Part shown: in pieces, positions 9,661 through 18,873 of the stretch
How positions within the stretch are numbered: the first letter of the stretch is position 1
Layout of the letters: each line of letters starts with the position of its first letter
From: Bacteroidota bacterium
GTDB taxonomy: Bacteria; Bacteroidota; Bacteroidia; B-17B0; Aurantibacillaceae
NCBI GenBank assembly: GCA_021156365.1
Contig: JAJNDK010000017.1
Coordinates: forward strand, 1-64,000
Reading direction: 5' to 3'
Length of the DNA: 64,000 nucleotides
Translations under genes and position numbers: made by a program
The notes under the pieces: generated by a model
What the model saw: only the letters and a program-made list of their open reading frames with translations
What the model was told of the DNA's origin: nothing
Databases searched by the model: none

Positions 9661-10374
9661 CTATGCAATATTGTGATAGATCGCTAATATATCATCATCC
9701 TCTTCCATTTTTTCAATAAGCGCCATTACATCAGCCTCCTGCTCTTCTGTAATTTCTTTTGTAGTGGTTGGCATAAACACCTTCGAGCTTTCCTTGATCT
9801 CGTAGCCTTTGTCTTCGAGGCCTTTTTGCATGGTACCGAAATCCGTGAATGCTACCTGGATGATAAGGTCATTGGTTTCATCGTCCCATGTTAATTCCTC
9901 TGCTCCGAAATCGATCAGCTCGAGCTCTATGTTATCCTTATCGAGTCCCTGTGCGCTTATTTTAAATAAGGCTTTCCGTTCGAACATGAAGCTTACAGAT
10001 CCGATGGTTCCAAGCGTGCCATTTCCACGGCTGAAATACATCCGGACATTTGCCACCGTGCGTGTAGGATTATCGGTAGCTGTTTCTATAATTACAGGAA
10101 CGCCGTGTGGGGCATATCCTTCATAAAGCACCTCTTCATAGTTGGCAGAATCTTTTTCCGTAGCACGTTTGATAGCGCCGTCGATCCTGTCTTTTGGCAT
10201 GTTGATCGACTTGGCATTCTGGATCACTGTCCGTAAATGCGAATTCGAATCAGGGTTCGGACCACCTGCTTTCACTGCTATTACAATCTCTCTTCCTATA
10301 CGCGTAAATGCCTTTGCCATCTTGGCATAGCGGGCAAACATCTTATGCTTTCTTTTTTCAAATACTCGTCCCAT
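9661..10374 (-). CDS. yebC: YebC/PmpR (TACO1) family protein
   Basis: This 237-residue protein matches the YebC/PmpR/TACO1 family over its full length. It has the basic N-terminal helical domain (MGRVFEKRKHKMFARYAKMAK, AKSINMPKDRIDGAIKRA). The core follows (YEEVLYEGYAPHGVPVIIE, TDNPTRTVANVRMYFSRGNG, GSVSFMFERKALF). The family has been described as a DNA-binding regulator and, more recently, as a factor helping ribosomes translate difficult sequences; which applies here cannot be told from sequence. It probably shares a transcript with recJ. Confidence 0.95.
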   Translation of the reverse strand: MGRVFEKRKHKMFARYAKMAKAFTRIGREIVIAVKAGGPNPDSNSHLRTVIQNAKSINMPKDRIDGAIKRATEKDSANYEEVLYEGYAPHGVPVIIETATDNPTRTVANVRMYFSRGNGTLGTIGSVSFMFERKALFKISAQGLDKDNIELELIDFGAEELTWDDETNDLIIQVAFTDFGTMQKGLEDKGYEIKESSKVFMPTTTKEITEEQEADVMALIEKMEEDDDILAIYHNIA

Positions 10375-10544
10375 GCTGATTAATAGTGTCTTTTAGAATG
10401 CCTGTATTCTTGTAATCTCCAAATTTACGCAGATTTGTCTTTAAAATATACACAGTGGTCTAATTTTATAATAATAAGTTGGTTTTCAATCCAAAAGTTA
10501 ATTTATTTGTATCTACATTTATTACAACAGTAATTTTAAAACCT

Positions 10545-10994
10545 ATGGGAATCGGAGAGGACATCAAACAAAGTAAATTCAGGTCACAGCATCACAAGAT
10601 GATCGTGAACCTTGTATATACCACCAATTGGCTGAACACGATCCAGATGCGGGAGTTCAAGGCATTCGGGCTTTCTTCACAGCAGTACAATATCCTGCGT
10701 ATCCTCCGGGGGCAGGGCAAAAATACGGTAAATCTCGGATTGATACAGGAACGCATGCTGGACAAGAATTCCAATGCTTCGCGTCTGATCGAAAAGCTGC
10801 GTCTGAAAAAACTCATCGAACGAAAAGAATCAAGGGCCGACCGCAGACAGGTAGATATCATGATCACAGACAAAGGCCTGGAGCTGCTGGACCTGATCGA
10901 TGAACGGATGGAACCGTCGGAAGTGAAATTCAAAGCCCTCAGCCCTGAAGAAGCTGATCAGCTAAGTAATTTGCTGGATAAATTAAGAAGTTAA
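10545..10994 (+). CDS. MarR family transcriptional regulator
   Basis: A 149-residue winged-helix regulator starting at ATG 10545 (MGIGEDIKQSKF). A longer frame from 10479 only adds residues without family resemblance. MarR features include the dimerisation helix (HHKMIVNLVYTTNWL), the recognition helix region (NTVNLGLIQERMLDKNSNASRLIEKL) and the wing with the conserved D-x-R pattern (KESRADRRQVDIMITDKG). It heads a tight three-gene operon with the genes at 10998 (3 bp gap) and 11330. It therefore probably regulates this operon, but no operator could be identified with confidence. Confidence 0.85.
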   Translation: MGIGEDIKQSKFRSQHHKMIVNLVYTTNWLNTIQMREFKAFGLSSQQYNILRILRGQGKNTVNLGLIQERMLDKNSNASRLIEKLRLKKLIERKESRADRRQVDIMITDKGLELLDLIDERMEPSEVKFKALSPEEADQLSNLLDKLRS

Positions 10995-10997
10995 GCC

Positions 10998-11300
10998 ATG
11001 AGCAAAAAATCATTTTTTATAGATATTCAGTTACTGAATTCCTTTAAACCGGAATTTTTTGAGCTGGTCCCTGCACAGCGGAAGATCGTAAACCAACTGA
11101 TGGACGAAGGGAAGATCATTTCCTACAGTCTTGCACTCGACCGCAGCAGACTATGGATGGTGGCCGATGCAAAAGATGAGCACGGCATCCTGGATATGCT
11201 GGCTACTTTTCCGCTGATCCATTTCATGAAACCGGAGATCCACGAGCTGGCTTTCCACGATAATGTGCACAGCGGCTTTCCGCACCTGTCGTTAAATTAA
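10998..11300 (+). CDS. Muconolactone-isomerase-like dimeric alpha/beta-barrel protein
   Basis: A 100-residue cytoplasmic protein whose pattern resembles muconolactone delta-isomerase-like ferredoxin-fold proteins: an N-terminal strand (FFIDIQLL), a long helix (VPAQRKIVNQLMDEGKI), the strand LWMVADAKDE and a late PLIHFMKPEIHELAFH segment. No catabolic ortho-cleavage genes are nearby, so the enzymatic name should not be taken literally. It may be a small oxidative-stress or ligand-binding protein under control of the adjacent MarR regulator, from which it is separated by only 3 bp. Confidence 0.65.
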   Translation: MSKKSFFIDIQLLNSFKPEFFELVPAQRKIVNQLMDEGKIISYSLALDRSRLWMVADAKDEHGILDMLATFPLIHFMKPEIHELAFHDNVHSGFPHLSLN

Positions 11301-11329
11301 ATAGTAATTAGAAAAAGTTATTATAAAAG

Positions 11330-11848
11330 ATGGATCCAAAAAAAGAAAACACGAACGAAGAAGAGAACGTAGAAAAATATTTCGACGAAGAAAATTACAG
11401 CACGCTGGTAGTAGGGCCTGAAAAATTCACCACTCCGAAAAAAATGCTGATCGAAGATGTGGTGGGTATCCTGCGCTCAAAAGAACTTTCGACCAGGGAC
11501 GAAGCGCTGAAGCTATTGAAAGAACAAAATGCGCAGCAAGTACTGATCGACGCTATCGAAGACGATGACTATACAGCATCCAGACACTTGTTAGTGGCAG
11601 CCTGCTGGGAAAGCGGATTGGATTTCAGCAAATATATTGCTGTGTTTTTAGAGCTGGCCGGCGACAGAGATCTGATGGTTTCACTCGAAGCGATCACGGT
11701 GCTGGAACAGATCGAGAATTTCGAATCCAAAGCGATCATAGAGGAAGCGGCGAAGATCCTTTCTGCATATATCAGTAAAAAACATCCGAATGCAGAGCTG
11801 ATGAAAGATATTGTAATACGCTGGGGAGAGATCGCAGAAGAGATGTGA
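11330..11848 (+). CDS. HEAT-like helical repeat protein, hypothetical (172 aa)
   Basis: An acidic, all-helical 172-residue protein without a signal peptide. Residues 40-165 show HEAT-like alternation of helices (DVVGILRSKELSTRDEALK, QVLIDAIEDDDYTASRHLL, MVSLEAITVLEQIENFESK). It is the last gene of the MarR operon, 29 bp after the previous gene, and its stop is 2 bp from the stop of the convergent gene at 11851. I do not recognise a specific function. Such folds usually mediate protein contacts. Confidence 0.6.
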   Translation: MDPKKENTNEEENVEKYFDEENYSTLVVGPEKFTTPKKMLIEDVVGILRSKELSTRDEALKLLKEQNAQQVLIDAIEDDDYTASRHLLVAACWESGLDFSKYIAVFLELAGDRDLMVSLEAITVLEQIENFESKAIIEEAAKILSAYISKKHPNAELMKDIVIRWGEIAEEM

Positions 11849-11850
11849 GC

Positions 11851-12924
11851 TTACAGATCTGTTTTCGTTTCTTTTTCTAAGAAGCGTCCGTATGCAGCAG
11901 CGCTCTTTTCGATGAGTGCTTTTTCTTTTTTGGAAGACGCTCCGAAAAATTCCGTTTCTATGTGAACTGTATTTTTGCTCTGCGTACGCTTCCATATTCC
12001 CGCTACTTTTCCATCCACAACGATCACGGGTTTAAAAATGCCATTCCTCGTGAAAGCTTTTTTTTGATGATCCGCTATTATAGAAGCGCTCCGGTCTTTG
12101 TAGCTGATAATGAATTCATCGAATGCCGGCAACAAAAAAATGACATCAGGATCCTTCCCTGCCTTTGCAGTGCCCATCCAGAATTCCTGTTCCCCTACCT
12201 GCTCCGAACGCAATACTGACCGGGCCGATGCCAGCCCGGCTCTTGCATCTGTACGGGATAATCCCGCCCACCATGCAAAATCGGCTACTGTGGCGGGGCC
12301 ATGACTGTCGAAATAACGTACAGCCAGTTTGCATAAGGATTCTTCTTTTGAAAAACGAATAGCTTCCGGAACCCTTTCCGGAAGCAAAGCATATGTTTGT
12401 TTGTTGTTCTTTATACCGCCGCTGCAGATGATCTGCTCCAGCTCTGCATGTATGAGAATATGCCCCAGCCGGTTATCATCATTTTTTAATTTGAGCGTAT
12501 CGAGCATAATAGCTTTCAGCTCATCACGCGTGGCCTTTTTATTATCACGCAGTGTTTTTTCTAAGAGGGCATTTGTTTTCTTCAGCACGTCAGGTGTCAG
12601 CTCCAATTGCTTCGCCTGCGTTTTCATCAGGGCTTTTATACGTGCCGCGCAGAGATCCAACATCCAATACACATCATCTGCAGAAACGAGATGCCAGGTA
12701 GGACGCAATACATGCGTGCGGATAATTTCTCCTTTGTGAATAGCAGCTTCCACCTCTTTATCTGTCGTATTTTTCAGACGTAATCCAACCGCCCATTTCG
12801 ACATGGCATAATCCTGCGATTGCATAATACCCATGTGCGCCACAAGTTCTTTTGGTGTTTTAAACCTGTGTGCAGAGACCTGCTGGTTGTGGAGGCGGAG
12901 CTCCGGGATCTTATCTCTGTTCAT
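11851..12924 (-). CDS. Winged-helix DNA glycosylase, AlkZ-like (HTH_42 family)
   Basis: This 357-residue protein matches the HTH_42 winged-helix family that includes the AlkZ/YcaQ DNA glycosylases. Family landmarks are IRTHVLRPTWHLV (about 69-81), GLSRTDARAGL and the LLPAFDEFIISYKDR segment. In AlkZ-type enzymes a QxQ motif acts in catalysis; here MQSQDYAMSKWAVGLR gives Q35 and Q37. That favours the AlkZ-like (QxQ) over the YcaQ-like (QxD) branch. No antibiotic biosynthesis cluster is nearby, so a general role in repairing bulky or crosslinking lesions is inferred. Confidence 0.82.
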   Translation of the reverse strand: MNRDKIPELRLHNQQVSAHRFKTPKELVAHMGIMQSQDYAMSKWAVGLRLKNTTDKEVEAAIHKGEIIRTHVLRPTWHLVSADDVYWMLDLCAARIKALMKTQAKQLELTPDVLKKTNALLEKTLRDNKKATRDELKAIMLDTLKLKNDDNRLGHILIHAELEQIICSGGIKNNKQTYALLPERVPEAIRFSKEESLCKLAVRYFDSHGPATVADFAWWAGLSRTDARAGLASARSVLRSEQVGEQEFWMGTAKAGKDPDVIFLLPAFDEFIISYKDRSASIIADHQKKAFTRNGIFKPVIVVDGKVAGIWKRTQSKNTVHIETEFFGASSKKEKALIEKSAAAYGRFLEKETKTDL

Positions 12925-12931
12925 AACAATA

Positions 12932-13450
12932 TTAAAAAAGCATCAAACGAAAAGCAAGACGATGCGGAGAAGTGCCAGGAAACTTATTGTCAATAAACAG
13001 GTTGCAGCCATAACTGAAATTTCCAACCGAATTTATAACAATGCCTATTTCCGGGGTTATAGCAGATGATGTTATATTTCGTTCTTTTCGATAGTTCCAG
13101 GAAGTGGAGCCTGCTACTGCAATTTTTTTGTTAAGCGGATGAAAATAACGAAGCATAACATACGGATTTATATATGCGATCCCTTCATTTTTTGTATACT
13201 GAATTCCAGGAATTACCGATATTGTCTTCACCGGCCACTTTTTGCTTTGTTTATAATCGAATTTGATGCCCGCCTCGAAAACATGCTCCTCCTGGTACAA
13301 ATACCCTATGCTCAATTTGCAGTCATTCAGTCCAAATTTCCAGCGGGTAGAATCTGCTTGCTGCGCTTTTACAGACACCACAAAAAGAAATAACCAAGTA
13401 TAAAACAGGATGTACGCATTTATCCAAAGATACGTTTTTTCGGTATTGAT
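12932..13450 (-). CDS. Secreted hypothetical protein, possibly outer-membrane barrel; start unresolved
   Basis: The C-terminal part is clearly coding. A hydrophobic export signal (TYLWINAYILFYTWLFLFVV) ends SVKAQQ. About 140 residues of alternating aromatic strands follow (FGLNDCKLSIGYLYQEE, INPYVMLRYFHPL, FSYGCNLFIDNKF), ending in the aromatic FRLMLF, as in small outer-membrane proteins. No ATG, GTG or TTG lies in frame between the signal peptide and the divergent gene starting at 13481. In-frame ATC (13450) or ATA (13423) codons are the nearest candidates, so the given start is a placeholder. The in-frame extension upstream to 13774 is antisense to the DUF5655 gene and is rejected. Confidence 0.5.
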   Translation of the reverse strand: MNTEKTYLWINAYILFYTWLFLFVVSVKAQQADSTRWKFGLNDCKLSIGYLYQEEHVFEAGIKFDYKQSKKWPVKTISVIPGIQYTKNEGIAYINPYVMLRYFHPLNKKIAVAGSTSWNYRKERNITSSAITPEIGIVINSVGNFSYGCNLFIDNKFPGTSPHRLAFRLMLF

Positions 13451-13480
13451 ATTTCTGTTTTTGTTCTTACCTTCACTATC

Positions 13481-13849
13481 ATGGTCAGCAATTACAGCAA
13501 TCCGGAAATAAGTAAATTCCTTGCCGGAAAAAGCGAACACACGCTGCAGCTCTTTGATCATTTCATTACGCAGTTCAAAACGATCGGTGACATTGAGCTC
13601 GAAGCCACCAAAACCATGATCGGCATTTCCAACGGCGGCAAACGGATCGCCTGGGTTACGCAATTGGGCAAGAACTTCATTCATGTGGTGTTTCCTTTCA
13701 AACAGGCATACGAAGACAATCTCTGTTTTCAGAAAGTAGGCCAGGTATCCGGCAGCAAGCAATTCAATCACCATTTGCGGGTGCTCTACACAGCCGACAT
13801 CAACAAAGAGGTGATGGGATTTATGAAGAAAGCCTGGAAAGAGGAATAA
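13481..13849 (+). CDS. DUF5655 domain-containing protein
   Basis: A 122-residue cytoplasmic protein resembling the DUF5655 domain: HTLQLFDHFITQFKTIGDIELEATKTMIGI, then VTQLGKNFIHVVFPFKQAY and FNHHLRVLYTADINKEVMGFMKKAW. The family has no established biochemical role. It is divergent from the secreted gene at 12932, with a short shared upstream region. Confidence 0.7.
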   Translation: MVSNYSNPEISKFLAGKSEHTLQLFDHFITQFKTIGDIELEATKTMIGISNGGKRIAWVTQLGKNFIHVVFPFKQAYEDNLCFQKVGQVSGSKQFNHHLRVLYTADINKEVMGFMKKAWKEE

Positions 13850-13883
13850 AAATTCCTGATATTTTCCGATTCCTCAGTTGGCG

Positions 13884-13914
13884 TTTGAGAATTTGCCAAA
13901 GGAGTATATCTTTA
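13884..13914 (+). promoter_or_regulatory. Bacteroidota-type promoter of the esterase gene
   Basis: A -33 TTTG (13884-13887), a 19-bp spacer and a -7 TATCTTTA (13907-13914) fit the TTTG / TAnnTTTG consensus with one mismatch. The element lies 27 bp upstream of the ATG at 13942. Confidence 0.5.
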
Positions 13915-13941
13915 CCGGTTCAGAAACCATAATCTCAAAGC

Positions 13942-15084
13942 ATGAAAAAATCTTTATTCCTTTTAGCAGCAATTCTGTTGATCGCAACTGACTTTACCTG
14001 TTTTGCACAATGGACCAACAAAAATTTTACGTTTGGTGGGAACAACCGCCAATACAGGGTATACGTACCTGCCATGTACAATGCTTCCAACCCCGCTTCA
14101 CTGGTATTAACACTGCACGGGCTGGGCGACAACATGACTAATTTCAGCGGCATCGGAATGAATTATGTGGCAGATACTGCCAACATCATTGTGGTGGTGC
14201 CACAGGCTGTAAGCGATCCATTCCTGGGCACTGCCTGGAATTCGGGCGCAGGTTACATGGGCTACTTCCCCAATTCAACAGTCAATGATGTAGTCTTCAT
14301 CAGCGCGCTGATCGATACTATTCAGACCAATTACAGCATCAATCCCAACCGGGTATATTCCTGCGGCTTTTCAATGGGCGGTTTCATGACCGAGCGCCTT
14401 GCATGTGAGCTGAGTAATCGTTTCACAGCTATCGCTTCAGTAGCCGGCACTATCGGTAACGGAATCACCAATTGCAACCCACAAAAATTCATGCCTGTAG
14501 TGCATTTCCACGGCACTGCAGATCAAACAGTAACCTACACACCCGGCAACTACGGCCTTGGAGCCGATTCGCTGGTAAATTTCTGGGTGAACTTTGATCA
14601 GTGCAACAGTACGCCGGTGCATACCAATCTGCCGGATATTGCAGCGGATGGTTACACGGTAGAACATTTTCTATACAGCGGCGGACAGCAGGGAACAGAG
14701 GTTGAGTTCTTTAAGGTGAACGGAGCCGTGCACGAATGGCTCTCTCCTGCAAACGACATTTTTTATACAACGGAGATCTGGCATTTTTTCAATAAGCACC
14801 AGGTAAATCCTTCTGTTAGTTTAAAAACGAATGAAGTGAGCACAGGCAGCCTTGTTTATCCAAATCCTGCTTCCGATCATATCACCATCAGCTGTAAGGA
14901 CTATCTTGATGCAAAAGCCGAATTGTATGATATCTATGGACACCTGCTGCATACCGAAAAGCTTCAGTCTGACAATCATTCCCTTATGCTGAAAACATTA
15001 GGCCTTGCACAAGGCACTTATTTTTTAAAGATCAGCAAAAACGGAATACCTGTGGCTACACACCGCATCATATCGGCGGACTAA
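13942..15084 (+). CDS. Secreted PHB-depolymerase/feruloyl-esterase-type hydrolase with T9SS type A domain
   Basis: A 380-residue alpha/beta hydrolase. A signal peptide (MKKSLFLLAAILLIATDFTCFAQ) precedes a catalytic domain with the oxyanion region LTLHGLGDN and the nucleophile elbow CGFSMGGF (Ser144). It also has VVHFHGTADQTV, where the acid is expected, and a late VHEW histidine. This is the LpqC/poly(3-hydroxybutyrate) depolymerase group, which also includes feruloyl and acetylxylan esterases, so the substrate is uncertain. Residues from about 305 form a type A sorting domain (VYPNPASDHITI ... YDIYGHLLHTEKL ... GTYFLKI). It should be secreted and anchored at, or released from, the cell surface. 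Confidence 0.88.
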   Translation: MKKSLFLLAAILLIATDFTCFAQWTNKNFTFGGNNRQYRVYVPAMYNASNPASLVLTLHGLGDNMTNFSGIGMNYVADTANIIVVVPQAVSDPFLGTAWNSGAGYMGYFPNSTVNDVVFISALIDTIQTNYSINPNRVYSCGFSMGGFMTERLACELSNRFTAIASVAGTIGNGITNCNPQKFMPVVHFHGTADQTVTYTPGNYGLGADSLVNFWVNFDQCNSTPVHTNLPDIAADGYTVEHFLYSGGQQGTEVEFFKVNGAVHEWLSPANDIFYTTEIWHFFNKHQVNPSVSLKTNEVSTGSLVYPNPASDHITISCKDYLDAKAELYDIYGHLLHTEKLQSDNHSLMLKTLGLAQGTYFLKISKNGIPVATHRIISAD

Positions 15085-15258
15085 GCGCTTTCCTGCTTCC
15101 TTATCACTTCTTAGAAAAAGCATTCCCTGCTTCATATATAAGCTATGCCTTCTTTGATCAGGAAGTATAGCAAATAAATTATTTCTTAATTTTCCACTAC
15201 CTGGTCTATTTTAAAAAATAAATAGTATATTAGATTGACCAACATTACCCCCTTTATC

Positions 15259-18200
15259 ATGAAAAACAATTTCTACATTCAAAAAGCAGCCTTGCTTTTT
15301 TCGAGCTTTGCTTTTTTATTATGCACGCATGTCTCTCAGGCGCAAATGGTTACCACCATTGCCGGGACAGGTGCTTGGATCAATACACAAACAGGTGTAC
15401 AGGCCACTACGGTCGGCTTCAAAAACCTGAACGGGATCGCTGCTGATGCGGCAGGAAACCTGTATGTGTGTGAAAGTGATCAGTACCGGATCTTTAAGAT
15501 CGCTCCCACCGGTATCATTACCGTGTTTGCAGGAAACGGTGCCATCAATTATACCGGCGACGGCGGTCCTGCTACTTCTGCAGGGATCGGAAGACCGGAA
15601 AAAATTGCCATCAGCAGCTTGGGCGAAGTTTATTTTTCAAGCACATTTACCCACACCGTGCGTAAGATCGACAATTCAGGGATCATTACAACCGTTGTAG
15701 GAACAGGTGTCGGAGGATTCAGCGGAGACGGCGGACTGGCAACAGCTGCACAAATCGGCAGCCCGATGGGACTTGCTTTTGATTCGGCCGGAAATCTTTA
15801 CATATTAGATACAGGCAGTCCACGGATCCGGAAAGTGGCTGTGGGTACAGGAATTATCAGCACCTATGCCGGAACAGGCGTCCTTGGAAATTCAGGGAAT
15901 GGCGGACCCGCGACTGCTGCCCAGATCAACGGGACTTCATTGGCCATGGATGCGAACGACAATCTGTATATAAACAACAGCTATTCTCTCCGGAAGATCG
16001 ACGGTGCCACACAGATCATCAGCCATGTGGCAGGAGATCCGCTTTACGCCGGTTATACAGGAGATGGCGGACTTGCAGTAAATGCGCGCCTTGCCGAATC
16101 TTTCGACATCAAATTTGACGCTGCCGGAAACCTATACTGGCCGCATTGGTCCGTCGACCACGTAATCCGGAAAATAAGCACAACAGGTATCATTACCACC
16201 ATTGCCGGAATTGGCACCTGGGGCTTTGGTGGCGACGGAGGCGATCCTTTGTATGCAACCTTCCATGGTATGAATGCCATGACCTTTGATGCTGCCGGAA
16301 ATTTGTACGTAGCAGACAATATCAACCGCCGTATCCGTAAGATCGATTTTTTAGCAGCTCCTGTTTGCGGAGGGCCTTTATCTATTATTAAAACATTGGG
16401 AGCGAACGGATCTGCAACCATCTCCCACACGGTAACGCCTACAGCAGGAACACCAACCTACACCGGTGTTCTCACTGGAAATCCGTCAAGCAATCCGATG
16501 ACTGCAGTGAACTACACTACTACAAATAGCTACTCGTTCACCTTTCCGGGCAACGGGATCTATAACATTGCCGCTCACTACTATGACACGGTTTCAGGAC
16601 TTGTTTGCCATCGCACGCTGAACGATACGATCCTTATTTCCAACAGCAACACGCCGAAACAATTCAACAGGCGTTTTTCTACCAGTAACCCCTTTCTCTG
16701 CGACGGTGATTCCATACGCTTCAAAGACAGTACATCCATCGTTTATTCCCTTACCAATCCATCCGCTACCTACACTATTACTACACAGTGGGGTAATGGA
16801 GTTACAACTACTCATACGGTTAACGCCACCAACCAGCTCAATTTCACTTCCGGGTATGTTGTCTATCCTTTCCCCGGTGTATATACCGTTCAATCTATAC
16901 TCCAGGGCCCGGGTATGCAGAACGATACCGTTGTAATTGCAGTGAATACATTAACATGCGGAAATGTGTTAGGCAGAGCTTACAACGATCCCAACAACGA
17001 TTGCGGTTTTGGCTTTGGCGATGTGGTCATTCCCAACATGCCGGTAACCTTAAGCAACGGAAGTGGAGCCTGGTACAGTGCCTGGACAGATGCTTCAGGA
17101 CAATACAATTTCAGTAATATTCCGGCCGGAACATATACTATCCAGTGCCATGGAGCAAATTTAGGCTACACTACTTCCTGTGCCATGAGCATGCCTCACA
17201 CGATCACCGTTGGAAGCGGCTCGGTTTATACGGACTTCGCTATGAACTGTACCCCTGGCTTCGACATTGCCACCACAGGCATTTCCCTATTCAACGGATT
17301 CTTCCCGGGACAAACCGATTACATCCTGCCGCATGTAGGCATGCTCAATGCTTCCTGCAATTTTGTAGTTCCCGGAAAGGTAAAAATGGTGCTGACACCC
17401 TGTATACAATATGTACCCGGTGGCACCTACGCGCATCCTCCTGATCTTATCATTCCGGCTGCTACCGGAGATACATTGGTATGGAACGTTGCTGACATCA
17501 ATAACATTGGCAATTTCAGCTACTGGAATTATGCCGTACACGTTACTACCTGCACTTCAGCAGTAGTAGGCGACTCGGCCTGCATCACCATGATAGTTAT
17601 GCCAACAGCGGGCGATGTAAATCCGGCAAACAATACATTCACCTTCTGTTTTGAGATCGGTGTAAGCTACGATCCGAACTACAAAAGTGTGATCCCGGCA
17701 GGCGCAGGCATTATCGGAGAAATTCCGGCAGCCACTCCGGAGCTCGAGTATACGCTTCATTTCCAAAACACCGGTACTGCACCTGCCATGAATGTATATC
17801 TGCTCGATACGATAAGCACGAACCTTGATATCAGCAGTATCGAGATCATCAGTGCAAGTCATTCCATGCAGCCGTATATGCTTCCGAACCGTACCATTAA
17901 GTTCATGTTTGCCAACATCAATCTGCCGGACAGCACACATAATGAGCCGCAGAGTCATGGCTATGTAAATTACAGGATCAACCTGAACCCGGGCCTGGCT
18001 CCGGGCACACAGATCAAGAACACCGGCTATATTTATTTTGATTACAATGTACCCGTAGTAACGAACACGGCATTGAACACGATTGAAACAATTGTGGGAC
18101 TGAAAAACACCTCCGCAAAAACAGGTATGCTGATCTATCCGAATCCGGCGAATGACAAGATCACTGTTCGTTTTGCAAAAGCATCAGCTGCCACGATCGT

Positions 18201-18354
18201 TATCTCTGATCTGTTGGGCAGAGAGATCATCACCCGCTCTTCCAATGACCTGCAAACAACTATAGAAACTGCTTCTCTGAAAGAAGGGGTGTATATCGTA
18301 AAAGCACAGCAGGATGGAGTGACGTATATGCAGAAGGTTGTAATAGGAAAATAA
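15259..18354 (+). CDS. NHL-repeat secreted protein with SdrD-like, DUF7619-like and T9SS type A domains (1031 aa)
   Basis: The start is ATG 15259 (MKNNFYIQKAALLF); a TTG 24 bp upstream is less likely because the signal peptide begins here. Residues 30-360 form an NHL-type beta-propeller with the repeated core AAGNLYVCESDQYRIFKI / GDGGPATSAGI. A PKD-like region follows, then an SdrD-B-like domain (GNVLGRAYNDPNNDCGFGF ... IPAGTYTIQC). A DUF7619-type conserved block (YDPNYKSVIPAG ... YTLHFQNTGTAPA ... GYIYFDYNVPVVTN) precedes the type A sorting domain (LIYPNPANDKITVRF ... GVYIVKAQQDG). It is a large extracellular protein, probably involved in surface binding. A strong terminator follows. Confidence 0.9.
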   Translation: MKNNFYIQKAALLFSSFAFLLCTHVSQAQMVTTIAGTGAWINTQTGVQATTVGFKNLNGIAADAAGNLYVCESDQYRIFKIAPTGIITVFAGNGAINYTGDGGPATSAGIGRPEKIAISSLGEVYFSSTFTHTVRKIDNSGIITTVVGTGVGGFSGDGGLATAAQIGSPMGLAFDSAGNLYILDTGSPRIRKVAVGTGIISTYAGTGVLGNSGNGGPATAAQINGTSLAMDANDNLYINNSYSLRKIDGATQIISHVAGDPLYAGYTGDGGLAVNARLAESFDIKFDAAGNLYWPHWSVDHVIRKISTTGIITTIAGIGTWGFGGDGGDPLYATFHGMNAMTFDAAGNLYVADNINRRIRKIDFLAAPVCGGPLSIIKTLGANGSATISHTVTPTAGTPTYTGVLTGNPSSNPMTAVNYTTTNSYSFTFPGNGIYNIAAHYYDTVSGLVCHRTLNDTILISNSNTPKQFNRRFSTSNPFLCDGDSIRFKDSTSIVYSLTNPSATYTITTQWGNGVTTTHTVNATNQLNFTSGYVVYPFPGVYTVQSILQGPGMQNDTVVIAVNTLTCGNVLGRAYNDPNNDCGFGFGDVVIPNMPVTLSNGSGAWYSAWTDASGQYNFSNIPAGTYTIQCHGANLGYTTSCAMSMPHTITVGSGSVYTDFAMNCTPGFDIATTGISLFNGFFPGQTDYILPHVGMLNASCNFVVPGKVKMVLTPCIQYVPGGTYAHPPDLIIPAATGDTLVWNVADINNIGNFSYWNYAVHVTTCTSAVVGDSACITMIVMPTAGDVNPANNTFTFCFEIGVSYDPNYKSVIPAGAGIIGEIPAATPELEYTLHFQNTGTAPAMNVYLLDTISTNLDISSIEIISASHSMQPYMLPNRTIKFMFANINLPDSTHNEPQSHGYVNYRINLNPGLAPGTQIKNTGYIYFDYNVPVVTNTALNTIETIVGLKNTSAKTGMLIYPNPANDKITVRFAKASAATIVISDLLGREIITRSSNDLQTTIETASLKEGVYIVKAQQDGVTYMQKVVIGK

Positions 18355-18376
18355 AAACTGATTCTTATTTGAAGGA

Positions 18377-18405
18377 AAGCCGTCTCCCTTGAGGCGGCTT
18401 TTTTT
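18377..18405 (+). terminator. Intrinsic terminator of the NHL-repeat gene
   Basis: AAGCCGTCTC (18377-18386), CCTT loop, GAGGCGGCTT (18391-18400), then a T run. The 10-bp stem has one G-T pair. Confidence 0.9.
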
Positions 18406-18658
18406 ATTATATGAACCTTCATGAAAAAGGAAAGTAATTTTGGTAAAGTATATTTAAAGCATCAGAAAATTAAACCCTGAGAAGAGCATCTGTCAATCCT
18501 GCGAAATAATCAAATTGCCCGGATTTATAATCCGCTAAAAACAACCACCCTCTCCCCCGCCCCTAAATCCCGAACCGGCTATCCTACAAGCCGGTTTACC
18601 GAAAAAATAAGCTGTTCCTCCCCTTCTGCCCCTACCTTTGTTTCAGTAATCAGAAACC
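18406..18658 (+). other. Intergenic region between the NHL gene and a small secreted gene
   Basis: No gene is seen. A small hairpin, AACCGGCT (18573-18580) with AGCCGGTT (18589-18596), lacks a T run. A -7-like TACCTTTG lies at 18633-18640, 18 bp before the small gene at 18659; no matching -33 box is visible. Confidence 0.4.
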
Positions 18659-18838
18659 ATGAAAAAAGCACTTTTCTTTTTAGCTGTTTCTTTTGTTGTA
18701 AGCCCGATCCTGTATGCTGCACATAAGGAAAAACCACAGGAGGGCAAATCTTCCAATGAGATACGGAATCCGCAGTTGACCAAAGAGCCCAAAGCAAAAA
18801 GAAAAACCTGCCTTTCGCCTGATACCGGTCTTATTTAA
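18659..18838 (+). CDS. Small secreted lysine-rich peptide (59 aa)
   Basis: A 59-codon frame starting MKKALFFLAVSFVVSPILYA, a clear signal peptide with cleavage expected near YAA. A short, hydrophilic, lysine- and proline-rich mature part follows (HKEKPQEGKSSNEIRNPQ), ending TCLSPDTGLI. A TAnnTTTG box (TACCTTTG, 18633-18640) lies just upstream and an intrinsic terminator just downstream, so it looks like an independent transcription unit. No family is recognised. Confidence 0.6.
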   Translation: MKKALFFLAVSFVVSPILYAAHKEKPQEGKSSNEIRNPQLTKEPKAKRKTCLSPDTGLI

Positions 18839-18873
18839 AAACTACCCTTACGCTACATATAAACCAAAAAAAG

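Noticed and set aside
13451-13774. N-terminal extension of the secreted gene at 12932
   Set aside because: It is antisense to the DUF5655 gene and has no family likeness; the export signal lies downstream of it.
18573-18596. Hairpin as a terminator or riboswitch
   Set aside because: The 8-bp stem has no T run in either direction and no larger conserved structure; I could not assign a role.
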